Positions 24,396-32,211 of a DNA stretch of 35,667 nt are shown piece after piece. Position 1 is the first letter of the stretch. The number at the start of each line of letters is the position of its first letter. This DNA comes from UBA7239 sp035456205. Its GTDB lineage: Bacteria; Pseudomonadota; Gammaproteobacteria; Pseudomonadales; UBA7239. The notes under the pieces were generated by a model. The model searched no databases, was not told the DNA's origin, and saw only the letters and a list, made by a program, of their open reading frames with translations. The position numbers were made by a program, and so were the translations under genes. The stretch covers positions 1 to 35,667 of the forward strand of contig DATIDQ010000004.1 in assembly GCA_035456205.1 (NCBI GenBank). Direction: 5' to 3'.

Positions 24396-25214
24396 TTATA
24401 AAGAAAAAAGTGCGTCTTGATTATCAAGACACTGCTGCAAATGTTGCATACGTTCAGGGCCTGCCGTACGCACCATAGCATCACCATAATAGGACTTGAT
24501 GCCGGCTTTTCCAGCGGCAGCAATCAACCCCCGCAAAGCAGGAATATCTTCATCATGAATCCTTTCTGTAGCGCAAATCGTGAACATACGCCTCAATCGC
24601 TCATTGGCAAAACAAGTGGCATGCTTTACACGGAAATCAAATACCACCACATCACCTGGTGATGTCGGCACAATCGTGGCAGGAACTTCATGATCCTGCA
24701 AACCAAGATCTTCTATATAGCTATCATTTTTTTTAAGGAAAGCCTGCAGTTTATTGGCGAACTTGTCCCCGAAATGCTGGCTACCTGGCAATACCCTGAA
24801 ACAGCCGCTATCGGCTTCCAGCTGATCAAGATAAAAAATAATTTTCACATTGCGATATTTGAGCAATGCGCCGTAAGTATCAGAGTGCCAGCAGGTGCTG
24901 CAATTCATCAAATTGGCGTCACTACCCCGATAGGTAAAATCATCTCCAAGCAGTCCTTTATAAATACCCAGGATTCTTTCATCATCCAGCAGGGCACTAA
25001 AGTATTCCTCCCTGTCAATAAACTGGGTAAGGAAATGACGTTGGTCATTAGCATGTGCCCTGTGCTTCCAGTCAATCAACTCTGGTGAATATTTTTCTAT
25101 CGCCATATCAAATCTGCGGGAGATTTCATCTGCCTCAGTGGCAAAAAGCCCTTTAATGACCAGGTATCCGAAAGTCTCAAAGAATCGCTTCTGTCCTTCA
25201 TTGATCTGGAACAT
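24396..25214 (-). CDS. Phytanoyl-CoA dioxygenase (PhyH) family Fe(II)/2-oxoglutarate oxygenase
   Basis: This 272-residue protein starts with the family pattern FFETFGYLVIKGLF. It has the iron-binding facial triad, H110-S-D112 in TCWHSDTYG and H198 in VKHATC, with Arg208/209 to bind 2-oxoglutarate. VFDFRVKH and DSGCFRVLPGSQH are typical of PhyH oxygenases. Members hydroxylate or halogenate small molecules, lipids and peptide-derived compounds. The substrate here is unknown, but the gene starts 6 bases after a radical SAM gene and precedes a small ABM-like gene. A shared tailoring pathway is therefore plausible. ATG 25214 has GGGAAG upstream at a long spacing. Confidence 0.86.
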   Translation of the reverse strand: MFQINEGQKRFFETFGYLVIKGLFATEADEISRRFDMAIEKYSPELIDWKHRAHANDQRHFLTQFIDREEYFSALLDDERILGIYKGLLGDDFTYRGSDANLMNCSTCWHSDTYGALLKYRNVKIIFYLDQLEADSGCFRVLPGSQHFGDKFANKLQAFLKKNDSYIEDLGLQDHEVPATIVPTSPGDVVVFDFRVKHATCFANERLRRMFTICATERIHDEDIPALRGLIAAAGKAGIKSYYGDAMVRTAGPERMQHLQQCLDNQDALFSL

Positions 25215-25220
25215 GCAGTC

Positions 25221-26255
25221 TCACTTCCCGACGGCGATAATACTGGCTGCAGCATTTTTGCTGGCTATATGTTCTGCACGCCAATCAATCACTGTATACA
25301 GCTCTGTATTGTCAGTTTGCTGCTGTTTCAAAACACCCAATCTATTGGCAATTTTAGAACGCTTTGCTTCGCCCAACTCCACTTCAAACATCGCCTCCCG
25401 CACAACATTAACCGGATCATAATTACACTTCAGGCAAGCAGAGTTGCCACGATAAATGCTCTCTTTTTTAATGCTGTCCATATCGCTGAGACTGTATTCA
25501 AACACTGTGCCGAGCGGTTCTACCTTTTCATAATCACTGCAACAAATATAATACTGACCATTCCACCCCACAAATGGCGCTGTAAACGCAAGGTTACACA
25601 ATGTGGAAATGCCTTTTTCTGCCATCAGCGCTTCTGCTTCAGCGCGATGCGCTTCACTGCGCAAGAAATGGTGGTCCGTCTGGCAAGCGCCGCCGCGTGT
25701 AATCTGGCGAAATACATATACACCGGTCACACCACGCGCTTCCCAATAGGCGCGCATCCCGGGAATTTTTTCGCGATTGATATTGTGTTCAACGATACTG
25801 ATCCATACTTCACTGCGTTTGCTTTCTTCCAGCAGTGCGTTGGCAGAGATAAAACTATCGACATGACGGAGCATGGTATCGAAATCGAGGTTATAGACCT
25901 CTTCATAATCCGCACCAAAATCACTGATGCTGAAGGTGATGCGTGAAATACCGGCCTGCAACAAAACAGCAGAGCGCTCCGGCGTCAACAATGCCGCATT
26001 GGTGGTCAATGCAAACGGCACATGCTGCTCAGCCAGATAAGAAACATATTTTTCAAAACGGGGATGGATCAGTGACTCGCCCTGCCCTGTCAGCATCACC
26101 GACAAATTTTCTTCGGCCGCACGCTGCACAGCTTTATGAAACACAGCATCACTCATAAAGCCTTGTTTCGGCGTCTTGTCGCGCGGACAGAAATGACACA
26201 ACGCATTGCAGCGATTGGTCAATTCCACATCCAGTGCCAGCCTTTTTATTTTCAC
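25221..26255 (-). CDS. Radical SAM protein with SPASM/twitch-like C-terminal cysteines
   Basis: This 344-residue protein carries the radical SAM motif C16-x3-C20-x2-C23 (CNALCHFC), binding the 4Fe-4S cluster that cleaves S-adenosylmethionine, plus a glycine-rich TGQGESLIHPRF. The C-terminal region has C220, C238/C239, C274 and C277 in a pattern like a reduced SPASM/twitch auxiliary-cluster domain. Related proteins modify peptides, sugars or nucleosides. The start is GTG 26255 with no strong ribosome site; I see no better in-frame start. It is followed after 6 bases by the PhyH-like oxygenase and preceded by trpS at 81 bases. Its substrate is unknown, and no small precursor-peptide gene is evident in that gap. 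Confidence 0.85.
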   Translation of the reverse strand: MKIKRLALDVELTNRCNALCHFCPRDKTPKQGFMSDAVFHKAVQRAAEENLSVMLTGQGESLIHPRFEKYVSYLAEQHVPFALTTNAALLTPERSAVLLQAGISRITFSISDFGADYEEVYNLDFDTMLRHVDSFISANALLEESKRSEVWISIVEHNINREKIPGMRAYWEARGVTGVYVFRQITRGGACQTDHHFLRSEAHRAEAEALMAEKGISTLCNLAFTAPFVGWNGQYYICCSDYEKVEPLGTVFEYSLSDMDSIKKESIYRGNSACLKCNYDPVNVVREAMFEVELGEAKRSKIANRLGVLKQQQTDNTELYTVIDWRAEHIASKNAAASIIAVGK

Positions 26256-26336
26256 GTTCTGGAAACCGGTTGATAAGTGCTTTTCTACAGCCTACTGGAA
26301 AGGTTTATGGATAACAACCAGAGTCCTTGCAGGTAC

Positions 26337-27344
26337 TTATGCCAGAGGCCGGATGCCCACGGCATTGCGCAATTGCTTCATGAAGGGCCCGGCAATCGCC
26401 CTGGCTCTTTCAGCGCCTTTCTGCAGCTCTCGCTCAATGGCCGCCGGATTGGCCAGCAAGGCATCGTAACGCTCACGCGCCTCGGCAATTTCTGCATCAA
26501 TCAACGCGCAAAGCCTCTTTTTAGCTTCGCCCCATGCGATGCCAGCCTCAAATTCACTGCGCATTGCTGCTGCCTGCTCCGGTGTGGCAAAAGCGCGCCA
26601 GATCTGGAACACCGTCGAGCTATCCGGGTCTTTGGGCTGCCCCGGCTCCAGCAGATTGGTCACAATCTTGTTGATACTTTTTTGTAACTGTTTTGGCGGT
26701 AAAAACAGCGGAATGGTATTGCCATAACTCTTGCTCATCTTGCGACCATCAAGCCCCTGTAAAACCGCTACATGTTCATCGACAGTCGCCGTGGGCAACG
26801 CAAAATGCTCGCCGAAATGGTGATTGAAACGCTGTGCAATATCGCGTGCCATTTCCACATGCTGGATCTGGTCGCGCCCGACAGGCACATGGGTGGCACC
26901 GAACATCAGGATATCCGCCGCCATCAGCACCGGATAACCAAACAGTCCCATCGTGATGCCCTTATCCGGATCGTTGTCACCCTCGTCTTCATTGGCTTGC
27001 ACTGCGGCCTTGTAAGCATGAGCGCGGTTCATCAAGCCTTTGGCCGTCATGCATGACAACAGCCAGGCCAGTTCCGTAATTTCCGGCACATCCGACTGGC
27101 GATAAAACGTCACGTTATCGGTATTCAGGCCAAGCGCCAGCCAGGTAGCGGCGATTTCCAGTGTTGAACGATGCACGTGTTCCGGGTCACCGCATTTGAT
27201 CAGAGCGTGATAATCGGCCAGAAAGTAAAACGCGCGGCTGGATGGCTGCTGGCTGGCACGGATGGCCGGACGAATCGCCCCGACATAGTTACCCAGATGT
27301 GGTGTGCCGGTGGTGGTGATACCAGTGAGAACGGTTTTTTGCAT
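26337..27344 (-). CDS. trpS: Tryptophanyl-tRNA synthetase
   Basis: This 335-residue class I synthetase has the HIGH-equivalent motif TGTPHLGNYVGA near the N-terminus and KMSKS in GRKMSKSYGN. It charges tRNA-Trp in the cytoplasm. I chose ATG 27344 because MQKTVLTGITTTG is the family start; the frame extends to 27398 within the SDR gene. The SDR gene ends 8 bases upstream on the same strand, so it is probably co-transcribed. No strong ribosome site precedes the start. The length and motifs look intact, with no sign of being a specialised resistant copy, though that cannot be excluded by eye. Confidence 0.95.
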   Translation of the reverse strand: MQKTVLTGITTTGTPHLGNYVGAIRPAIRASQQPSSRAFYFLADYHALIKCGDPEHVHRSTLEIAATWLALGLNTDNVTFYRQSDVPEITELAWLLSCMTAKGLMNRAHAYKAAVQANEDEGDNDPDKGITMGLFGYPVLMAADILMFGATHVPVGRDQIQHVEMARDIAQRFNHHFGEHFALPTATVDEHVAVLQGLDGRKMSKSYGNTIPLFLPPKQLQKSINKIVTNLLEPGQPKDPDSSTVFQIWRAFATPEQAAAMRSEFEAGIAWGEAKKRLCALIDAEIAEARERYDALLANPAAIERELQKGAERARAIAGPFMKQLRNAVGIRPLA

Positions 27345-27352
27345 GGTTTTAA

Positions 27353-28339
27353 TTACCAACTGAAAGTCTGGCCAACAATCTGCTCGGAGACAGACCACAA
27401 TTTCTCGGCAGCCACAGGATCCAGCGCCCAGGCAAAATAGCCATGTTCAGCCACGCCTACCGCCACTTCTTCCGCGATACCGCAATCTTCCAGATACAGA
27501 CCGCCTTTGCCTTCCAATGCCGGTGATGTGGCAGCCCATACGCTAGTCGCAGCGCCCTGTGGAATAGTCTTGAACATCAGTTTGCCGCGACTGGTACCGC
27601 CAGACTCCTTCTTATCACCCCCCAGAGACTTACTGTTCATCAGTGCCTTGATGTCATCGTCGGTCAGATGACGGCCCAGCTCGGTAGGGATCGCACCGGG
27701 ATGCACGGCAAATACGCTCACACCCTTGTTGCTTAACCGTTTCTGCAATGCCACGGTGAATAGCGCATTGGCGGTCTTGGCCTGACCATAAGCGCCCCAC
27801 TTGCTGTACTCGCGCGTCTGCCAGTGAATATCGTTGAAATCCACCGGTGAATGTTTGTGGCCGCCGGAGCTGAGATTCACGATCCGCGCTGTGCCGGCCT
27901 TCAGCAACAGAGGAATCAACAGATTGGTCAATAGAAAATGGCCGATATGGTTGGTGCCAAACTGCAACTCGCAACCTGCTGGTGTACGTCCAAACGGCAC
28001 CGCCATGATGCCAGCGTTATTGATCAGCAGATCAATCTTGTCTGTCAGCTTTGTTACCGCTGCGGCGCAGGCGCGAATGCTGTCAAAGTCGGTCAGATCC
28101 AGAGCAACAGCATCGATTTTGGCCGCAGGAAATTTTTCTTTCACGCTGGCAGCCGCTGCATCCAGTTTTGCACCGGGGCGGGCTGCCATGATGATCCGGG
28201 CACCGGCACTCGCTAGCGTGAGCGCTGTCTCCAGCCCAAGCCCTGTACTGGCACCGGTGATGAGTGCCGTTTTGCCGGTGAGATCAATGCCGGAAATAAC
28301 ATCGGATGTAGTGGTTTCAGCGCTGAATTCTGCAGTCAT
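27353..28339 (-). CDS. Short-chain dehydrogenase/reductase (retinol-dehydrogenase-like)
   Basis: This 328-residue Rossmann enzyme has TGASTGLGLE (cofactor binding), NNAGIM, a serine in VNLSSGGHKHS, and the catalytic YGQAK. The overall layout resembles the WWOX/retinol dehydrogenase-like SDR branch, often NADP-dependent; the substrate is unknown. The C-terminus is typical for the group (LDPVAAEKLWSVSEQIV). ATG 28339 is the first usable start. It lies immediately upstream of trpS. The 185 bases between it and the hemN 3' end hold a triple 14-base repeat and no other gene. Confidence 0.88.
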   Translation of the reverse strand: MTAEFSAETTTSDVISGIDLTGKTALITGASTGLGLETALTLASAGARIIMAARPGAKLDAAAASVKEKFPAAKIDAVALDLTDFDSIRACAAAVTKLTDKIDLLINNAGIMAVPFGRTPAGCELQFGTNHIGHFLLTNLLIPLLLKAGTARIVNLSSGGHKHSPVDFNDIHWQTREYSKWGAYGQAKTANALFTVALQKRLSNKGVSVFAVHPGAIPTELGRHLTDDDIKALMNSKSLGGDKKESGGTSRGKLMFKTIPQGAATSVWAATSPALEGKGGLYLEDCGIAEEVAVGVAEHGYFAWALDPVAAEKLWSVSEQIVGQTFSW

Positions 28340-28489
28340 GGAAAGCGTCTTGTATGATTTTCAGGTCGCGAGACTGTAGAGAAGATGCCAGGCAAGCGCA
28401 ACCATCCATCAACACCCGCGCCGAGCTTACCAACCACCACACAAGGCTGCCGCCACAGCCCTGTTGAGCCGATACCACGGCCTCTATGT

Positions 28490-28531
28490 GCAACAACTAT
28501 TACGCAACAACTATTATGCAACAACTACAAC
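28490..28531 (-). repeat. Three 14-base tandem copies immediately after the hemN stop
   Basis: On the plus strand GCAACAACTATTAC, GCAACAACTATTAT and GCAACAACTACAAC lie at 28490, 28504 and 28518, exactly 14 bases apart. Read on the minus strand, each copy contains TAG, and the first one met is the hemN stop (28527-28525). The unit has therefore been copied outward from the gene end. Confidence 0.9.
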
Positions 28532-29946
28532 GTTCGGGAATAGCGCACCGCCTGCGACTGCAAATGGCCCACCACATATTCATCAAACAACATACAGATA
28601 TTGCGCATAAACGCATAACCTTTACTGGTGACCAACAACTCATCGCCCGACAATGACAACAGGTTATCGGTTTGCATATCAAACAGTGACGGCAACACCT
28701 GCACAAAATGATCAACAAACACAATGGCGTATTTTTTTTCTATGCAGGCAATATCCAGACGGCGTTGACACAAAATACTCTGGATAATTTCTCGCCGTAA
28801 AATATCTTCATCGCGCAGAACCACACCTTTGTTGATAGCAAGATGGTTGTTATCCAGAGCGGCGTAATAGGTTTCCAGTTCAGTAGCATTCTGGGCGTAA
28901 ACACGATCAAAACTGCTGATAGAAGACACGCCCAAACCAATCAAATCTTGCGCTTTGGCAATCGAGTAGCCCTGAAAATTGCGTGTTAATCGCCCTTCCC
29001 GTTGTGCAACGGCCAGACTGTCGTCCGGTTTCACAAAATGATCCATGCCGATGTAAACATAACCCGCAGCCAGCAATGTTCTGGTGATGAGTGCCAACAT
29101 AGCGATTTTCTGTTCGGCGGTTGGCAGTGTCAGCCTGTCAATGGCACGCTGCGGCAGGAATCGCTCCGGCAGATGGGCATAGTTGTAATAACTGATACGA
29201 TCTGGTGACAGCTGTATCACCGCATCCAGTGTTTTTGTCAGGCTGTGTACATCCTGTTTTGGCAAACCGTAGATCAGATCAAAATTGAGTGAGTGAAATG
29301 AACGCTCACGAATGTAATCGACCAATAAACTCACTTGCTCAATGCTCTGGATACGGTTGATCGCCTGCTGCACAGCAACATCAAAATCCTGTATGCCCAG
29401 GCTGATACGGTTAAAACCCAGACCACGCAATAAATCTATTTTTTCCCTGTCGACCGTGCGCGGATCAATTTCAATGGCGTAATCCCGACTGTCGTCACGA
29501 ATCAAATTAAAATGCTGGGCAGTCATATGCATCAATTCCGTCATTTCCGCACCATCAAGAAATGTCGGCGTCCCCCCTCCCCAATGCAATTGGGTCACAG
29601 GCCGTTGGCTTAATTTCAGCTGTAAGTGCAGCAAGGCCATTTCCTTGTGCAAATGGTCGAGATATTTTCGCACCACGCTGCGATCACGTGTCACCACTTT
29701 GTTACAGGCGCAGTAGTAACAAATGTTCTCGCAAAAAGGTAAATGGACATACAAAGACAGAGGAGCTATAACATTGGCAGGGGAATACACAGCATTAAGG
29801 AAATCACTGCCGTCAAAGCCGCTAGTGAACTGTGCCGCAGTAGGATAGCTGGTATAACGAGGCCCACTGACATCGTACTTTTGCAGTAAACCGGCCTCAC
29901 TCACGATACAAGGATTCATACAGTGTTGGGGAATAGGAGTCGCCAT
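28525..29946 (-). CDS. hemN: Oxygen-independent coproporphyrinogen III oxidase
   Basis: This 473-residue protein has the HemN radical SAM cluster motif C72-x3-C76-x2-C79 (FCENICYYCAC), with the extra C81 typical of true HemN. It also has the leader LLQKYDVSGPRYTSYPTA and HWGGGTPTFL. HemN decarboxylates coproporphyrinogen III to protoporphyrinogen IX without oxygen, for haem synthesis under low oxygen. I chose ATG 29946 over TTG 29970 and ATG 29919 because it fits the usual N-terminal length, though no strong ribosome site is visible. Upstream lies an Anr/FNR-like box with a -10 element at class II spacing. The gene diverges from the Yip1-like and cbb3 oxidase genes, a sensible functional pairing. 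Confidence 0.95.
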   Translation of the reverse strand: MATPIPQHCMNPCIVSEAGLLQKYDVSGPRYTSYPTAAQFTSGFDGSDFLNAVYSPANVIAPLSLYVHLPFCENICYYCACNKVVTRDRSVVRKYLDHLHKEMALLHLQLKLSQRPVTQLHWGGGTPTFLDGAEMTELMHMTAQHFNLIRDDSRDYAIEIDPRTVDREKIDLLRGLGFNRISLGIQDFDVAVQQAINRIQSIEQVSLLVDYIRERSFHSLNFDLIYGLPKQDVHSLTKTLDAVIQLSPDRISYYNYAHLPERFLPQRAIDRLTLPTAEQKIAMLALITRTLLAAGYVYIGMDHFVKPDDSLAVAQREGRLTRNFQGYSIAKAQDLIGLGVSSISSFDRVYAQNATELETYYAALDNNHLAINKGVVLRDEDILRREIIQSILCQRRLDIACIEKKYAIVFVDHFVQVLPSLFDMQTDNLLSLSGDELLVTSKGYAFMRNICMLFDEYVVGHLQSQAVRYSRTL

Positions 29947-29973
29947 TGCAAATGCCTGAAACTGGATCAACCT

Positions 29974-29979
29974 ATCTTA
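29974..29979 (-). promoter_or_regulatory. Candidate -10 element for hemN
   Basis: TAAGAT on the minus strand lies 21 bases from the edge of the Anr/FNR-like box. It would start transcription near 29967, about 41 bases from the box centre, as at class II FNR promoters. It matches TATAAT at 4 of 6 positions. Confidence 0.5.
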
Positions 29980-30000
29980 GCTGGCATCACCAAGGTGACC

Positions 30001-30014
30001 ATGACCTGCATCAA
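30001..30014. promoter_or_regulatory. Anr/FNR-like binding box between hemN and yip1/cco
   Basis: The minus strand reads TTGATGCAGGTCAT, which matches the Anr consensus TTGAT-N4-(G/A)TCAA at 9 of 10 defined bases. It sits about 55 bases from both the hemN start and the start of the Yip1-like gene. Candidate -10 hexamers lie 21 and 22 bases away on the two sides. FNR/Anr proteins commonly activate hemN and cco genes at low oxygen. Confidence 0.65.
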
Positions 30015-30036
30015 TACAGGCATGATCCATGACCAG

Positions 30037-30042
30037 TACAAT
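30037..30042 (+). promoter_or_regulatory. Candidate -10 element for yip1-like gene
   Basis: TACAAT (5 of 6 to TATAAT) lies 22 bases from the Anr/FNR-like box. This gives a start near 30049, about 41 bases from the box centre and 23 bases before the ATG. Confidence 0.5.
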
Positions 30043-30071
30043 TTCACCACCGTTCAAGAAGGGGCCCTGTG

Positions 30072-30671
30072 ATGCTGAATAACCCGTTGGCATACCTGTT
30101 TTCACCCGGTCGCCAGTGGCAGTTGGTCGCTGATAGTAGTCTCAACAGCCTGCGCACATCGGTACTCTATGTATTTCTCTTTGCTGCACTCCCCTGCATC
30201 GCCTGGTATCACGGCACAACTGAAATTGGCTGGCGCGTGGGCGACGGTGATCTGGTGCGACTGACACCGGATAGCGCCATAAAACTGGTGGTAGCTTTTT
30301 ACTGCGCCATTGTGGCCGCACTCGGCGGCATCGGTCTCACTATCCACTGGATGGCCGGCACGTACGGTTCAATCACGTCCTTTACCCGCGGCTTTGCTAT
30401 TGCCGCCTATGGAGCTACTCCTTTGTTCATTGCCGGCATTTTTGGCTTTTATCCGTTGTTGTGGCTGGATCTGACACTCGGCATCGTCGCGGTCAGCTGG
30501 GCGGTGTACTTGTTGTACACCGGCTTACCCATAGTGATGAATATTCCGCAAGAACGCGGCTTTTTGTATGCCAGTGCGGTCATCGCCGTGTGTCTGGTTT
30601 TTCTCATGGCCATGATGGGTGCCACCGTGATTCTCTGGGACATGGGATTGATGCCAGAATTTACCGACTGA
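30072..30671 (+). CDS. Yip1-family-like small membrane protein
   Basis: This 199-residue protein has about five hydrophobic segments. It starts MLNNPLAYLFSPGRQWQLVAD, and contains CIAWYHGTTEIGWRVGDG, TRGFAIAAYGATPLFIAGIFGFYP and LLYTGLPIVMNIPQERGFLYAS. The AYGATP and LLYTGLP-IPxERGF segments are typical of bacterial YIP1-domain membrane proteins, whose function is unclear. ATG 30072 has AAGGGG seven bases upstream; GTG 30069 is in frame but closer to it. It lies between an Anr/FNR-like box and ccoN, 92 bases ahead of ccoN, so it may be expressed with the oxidase. The stop codon is in the first copy of a 13-base tandem repeat. Confidence 0.75.
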   Translation: MLNNPLAYLFSPGRQWQLVADSSLNSLRTSVLYVFLFAALPCIAWYHGTTEIGWRVGDGDLVRLTPDSAIKLVVAFYCAIVAALGGIGLTIHWMAGTYGSITSFTRGFAIAAYGATPLFIAGIFGFYPLLWLDLTLGIVAVSWAVYLLYTGLPIVMNIPQERGFLYASAVIAVCLVFLMAMMGATVILWDMGLMPEFTD

Positions 30672-30711
30672 GTTTACTGATTAAGCTTACCGATTAAGTT
30701 TATTGACTGAA
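30660..30711 (+). repeat. Four 13-base tandem copies between the yip1-like gene and ccoN
   Basis: TTTACCGACTGAG, TTTACTGATTAAG, CTTACCGATTAAG and TTTATTGACTGAA start at 30660, 30673, 30686 and 30699, exactly 13 bases apart. A further partial copy (TTATTGACTGA) starts at 30719. The first copy encodes the last residues and stop of the Yip1-like protein. Every copy contains TGA or TAA, and an in-frame back-up TGA falls at 30678-30680. Confidence 0.88.
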
Positions 30712-30763
30712 TTTTTAATTATTGACTGACGCTTTCTTTTCTCCTGTATTGCCAAGGGGCTTT

Positions 30764-32209
30764 ATGCAATCTGCAGATGCAAGTTCACCCAGTAGCACTT
30801 CTATTCCTTACAACCATCAATTGTATAACTACGCCGTAGTGCGGCAGTTCGCCGTGATGACGGTAGTGTGGGGCATCGTCGGCATGTTGGTCGGCGTTAT
30901 CATCGCAGCACAACTGGTGTGGCCGGATCTCAACTTTAATCAGCCCTGGTTATCTTTTGGTCGTTTGCGGCCACTGCACACCAACGCAGTTATTTTTGCT
31001 TTTGGTGGCTGCGCATTATTTTCCAGTTCATTTTATGTCGTACAACGAACCTGTCAGGTGCGATTATTTTCCGACACACTGGCATCCATTGTTTTCTGGG
31101 GCTGGCAATTGGTTATTGTGTTAGCTGCCATCACCTTGCCGCTGGGTTTTACCAGCAGTAAAGAATATGCTGAACTGGAATGGCCGATTGATATTTTGAT
31201 TACCATCGTGTGGGTGCTATACGCCATCGTATTTTTTGGCACTATCATGAAACGCAAAACATCACACATCTACGTGGCCAACTGGTTTTTTGCTGCTTTT
31301 ATTATTACCGTCGCTGTTTTGCACATTATTAACAGCGCAGAAATTCCGGTGACACTGTTCAAATCCTACTCTGTCTATTCCGGCGCGGTAGATGCCATGG
31401 TGCAATGGTGGTATGGCCATAACGCGGTAGGATTTTATCTCACTGCCGGCTTCCTCGGCATCATGTACTACTTTGTGCCGAAACAAGCTGGCCGCCCCGT
31501 GTATTCCTACCGTTTATCTATTGTGCATTTCTGGGCGCTCATCGCCATTTATATCTGGGCCGGCCCACACCATTTGCATTACACCGCCCTGCCGGCCTGG
31601 GCGCAAAATCTTGGCATGGTCATGTCATTAATTTTGTTAGCGCCATCCTGGGGTGGAATGATTAACGGCATCATGACGCTGTCTGGCGCATGGCATAAAT
31701 TGCGTGATGATCCGGTACTGCGTTTTTTAATTGTCTCTTTATCGTTCTACGGCATGTCAACTTTTGAAGGGCCAATGATGGCGATTAAAGCAGTCAACGC
31801 CATGTCGCATTACACCGACTGGACCATCGGTCATGTGCATTCCGGCGCCCTGGGCTGGGTGGCCATGGTGAGTATCGGCGCGATTTACCATCTAATACCA
31901 GTGTTATTTGGTAAACGCGGCATGTATAGCGTCGCGTTGATCAATTTGCATTTCTGGTTATCCACCATTGGTACGGTGCTGTACATCACATCTATGTGGG
32001 TCAACGGCATTATTCAGGGCTTGATGTGGCGCGCTTACAACAGCGACGGTACGCTCACCTACAGTTTTGTGGAATCCGTTTCTGCCAGTTATCCGGGTTA
32101 TGTCGTGCGCCTCTGCGGCGGTTTTATATTTTTCAGTGGCATGCTGATCATGGCATTCAACGTCTGGAAAACCACCCGCTTACCCACCGTAGCCAGCGAG
32201 GAGGTTTAA
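30764..32209 (+). CDS. ccoN: cbb3-type cytochrome c oxidase subunit I
   Basis: This 481-residue protein has about twelve membrane segments and is the catalytic subunit of the high-affinity proton-pumping cbb3 oxidase. Haem and copper ligands are visible in LRPLHTNAVIFAFGG, WWYGHNAVGFYLTAGF (CuB His), WAGPHHLHYTALP (the His pair) and IGHVHSGALGW (haem ligands). VYSYRLSIVHFW carries the tyrosine characteristic of cbb3 enzymes. ATG 30764 has AAGGGG 4 bases upstream; the frame extends to a TTG at 30722 in repeat DNA, which I reject. ccoO follows 2 bases after the stop. I found no second Anr/FNR-like box directly upstream. Confidence 0.97.
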   Translation: MQSADASSPSSTSIPYNHQLYNYAVVRQFAVMTVVWGIVGMLVGVIIAAQLVWPDLNFNQPWLSFGRLRPLHTNAVIFAFGGCALFSSSFYVVQRTCQVRLFSDTLASIVFWGWQLVIVLAAITLPLGFTSSKEYAELEWPIDILITIVWVLYAIVFFGTIMKRKTSHIYVANWFFAAFIITVAVLHIINSAEIPVTLFKSYSVYSGAVDAMVQWWYGHNAVGFYLTAGFLGIMYYFVPKQAGRPVYSYRLSIVHFWALIAIYIWAGPHHLHYTALPAWAQNLGMVMSLILLAPSWGGMINGIMTLSGAWHKLRDDPVLRFLIVSLSFYGMSTFEGPMMAIKAVNAMSHYTDWTIGHVHSGALGWVAMVSIGAIYHLIPVLFGKRGMYSVALINLHFWLSTIGTVLYITSMWVNGIIQGLMWRAYNSDGTLTYSFVESVSASYPGYVVRLCGGFIFFSGMLIMAFNVWKTTRLPTVASEEV

Positions 32210-32211
32210 TC

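Noticed and set aside
26256..26336. A hidden precursor-peptide gene between trpS and the radical SAM gene
   Set aside because: The 81-base gap has no frame with a start, ribosome site and enough codons to support a peptide gene.
28445..28460. Short inverted repeat GGCTG-N6-CAGCC between hemN and SDR as a hemN terminator
   Set aside because: The stem is only 5 base pairs and has no T-run on the relevant strand.
28490..30730. The short tandem repeats as possible CRISPR arrays
   Set aside because: Units are 13 to 18 bases with no unique spacers and no cas genes nearby.
30672..30763. A second Anr/FNR-like box directly upstream of ccoN
   Set aside because: The repeated TTGAC half-sites come from the 13-base repeats and do not pair at the N4 spacing with a TCAA half-site.
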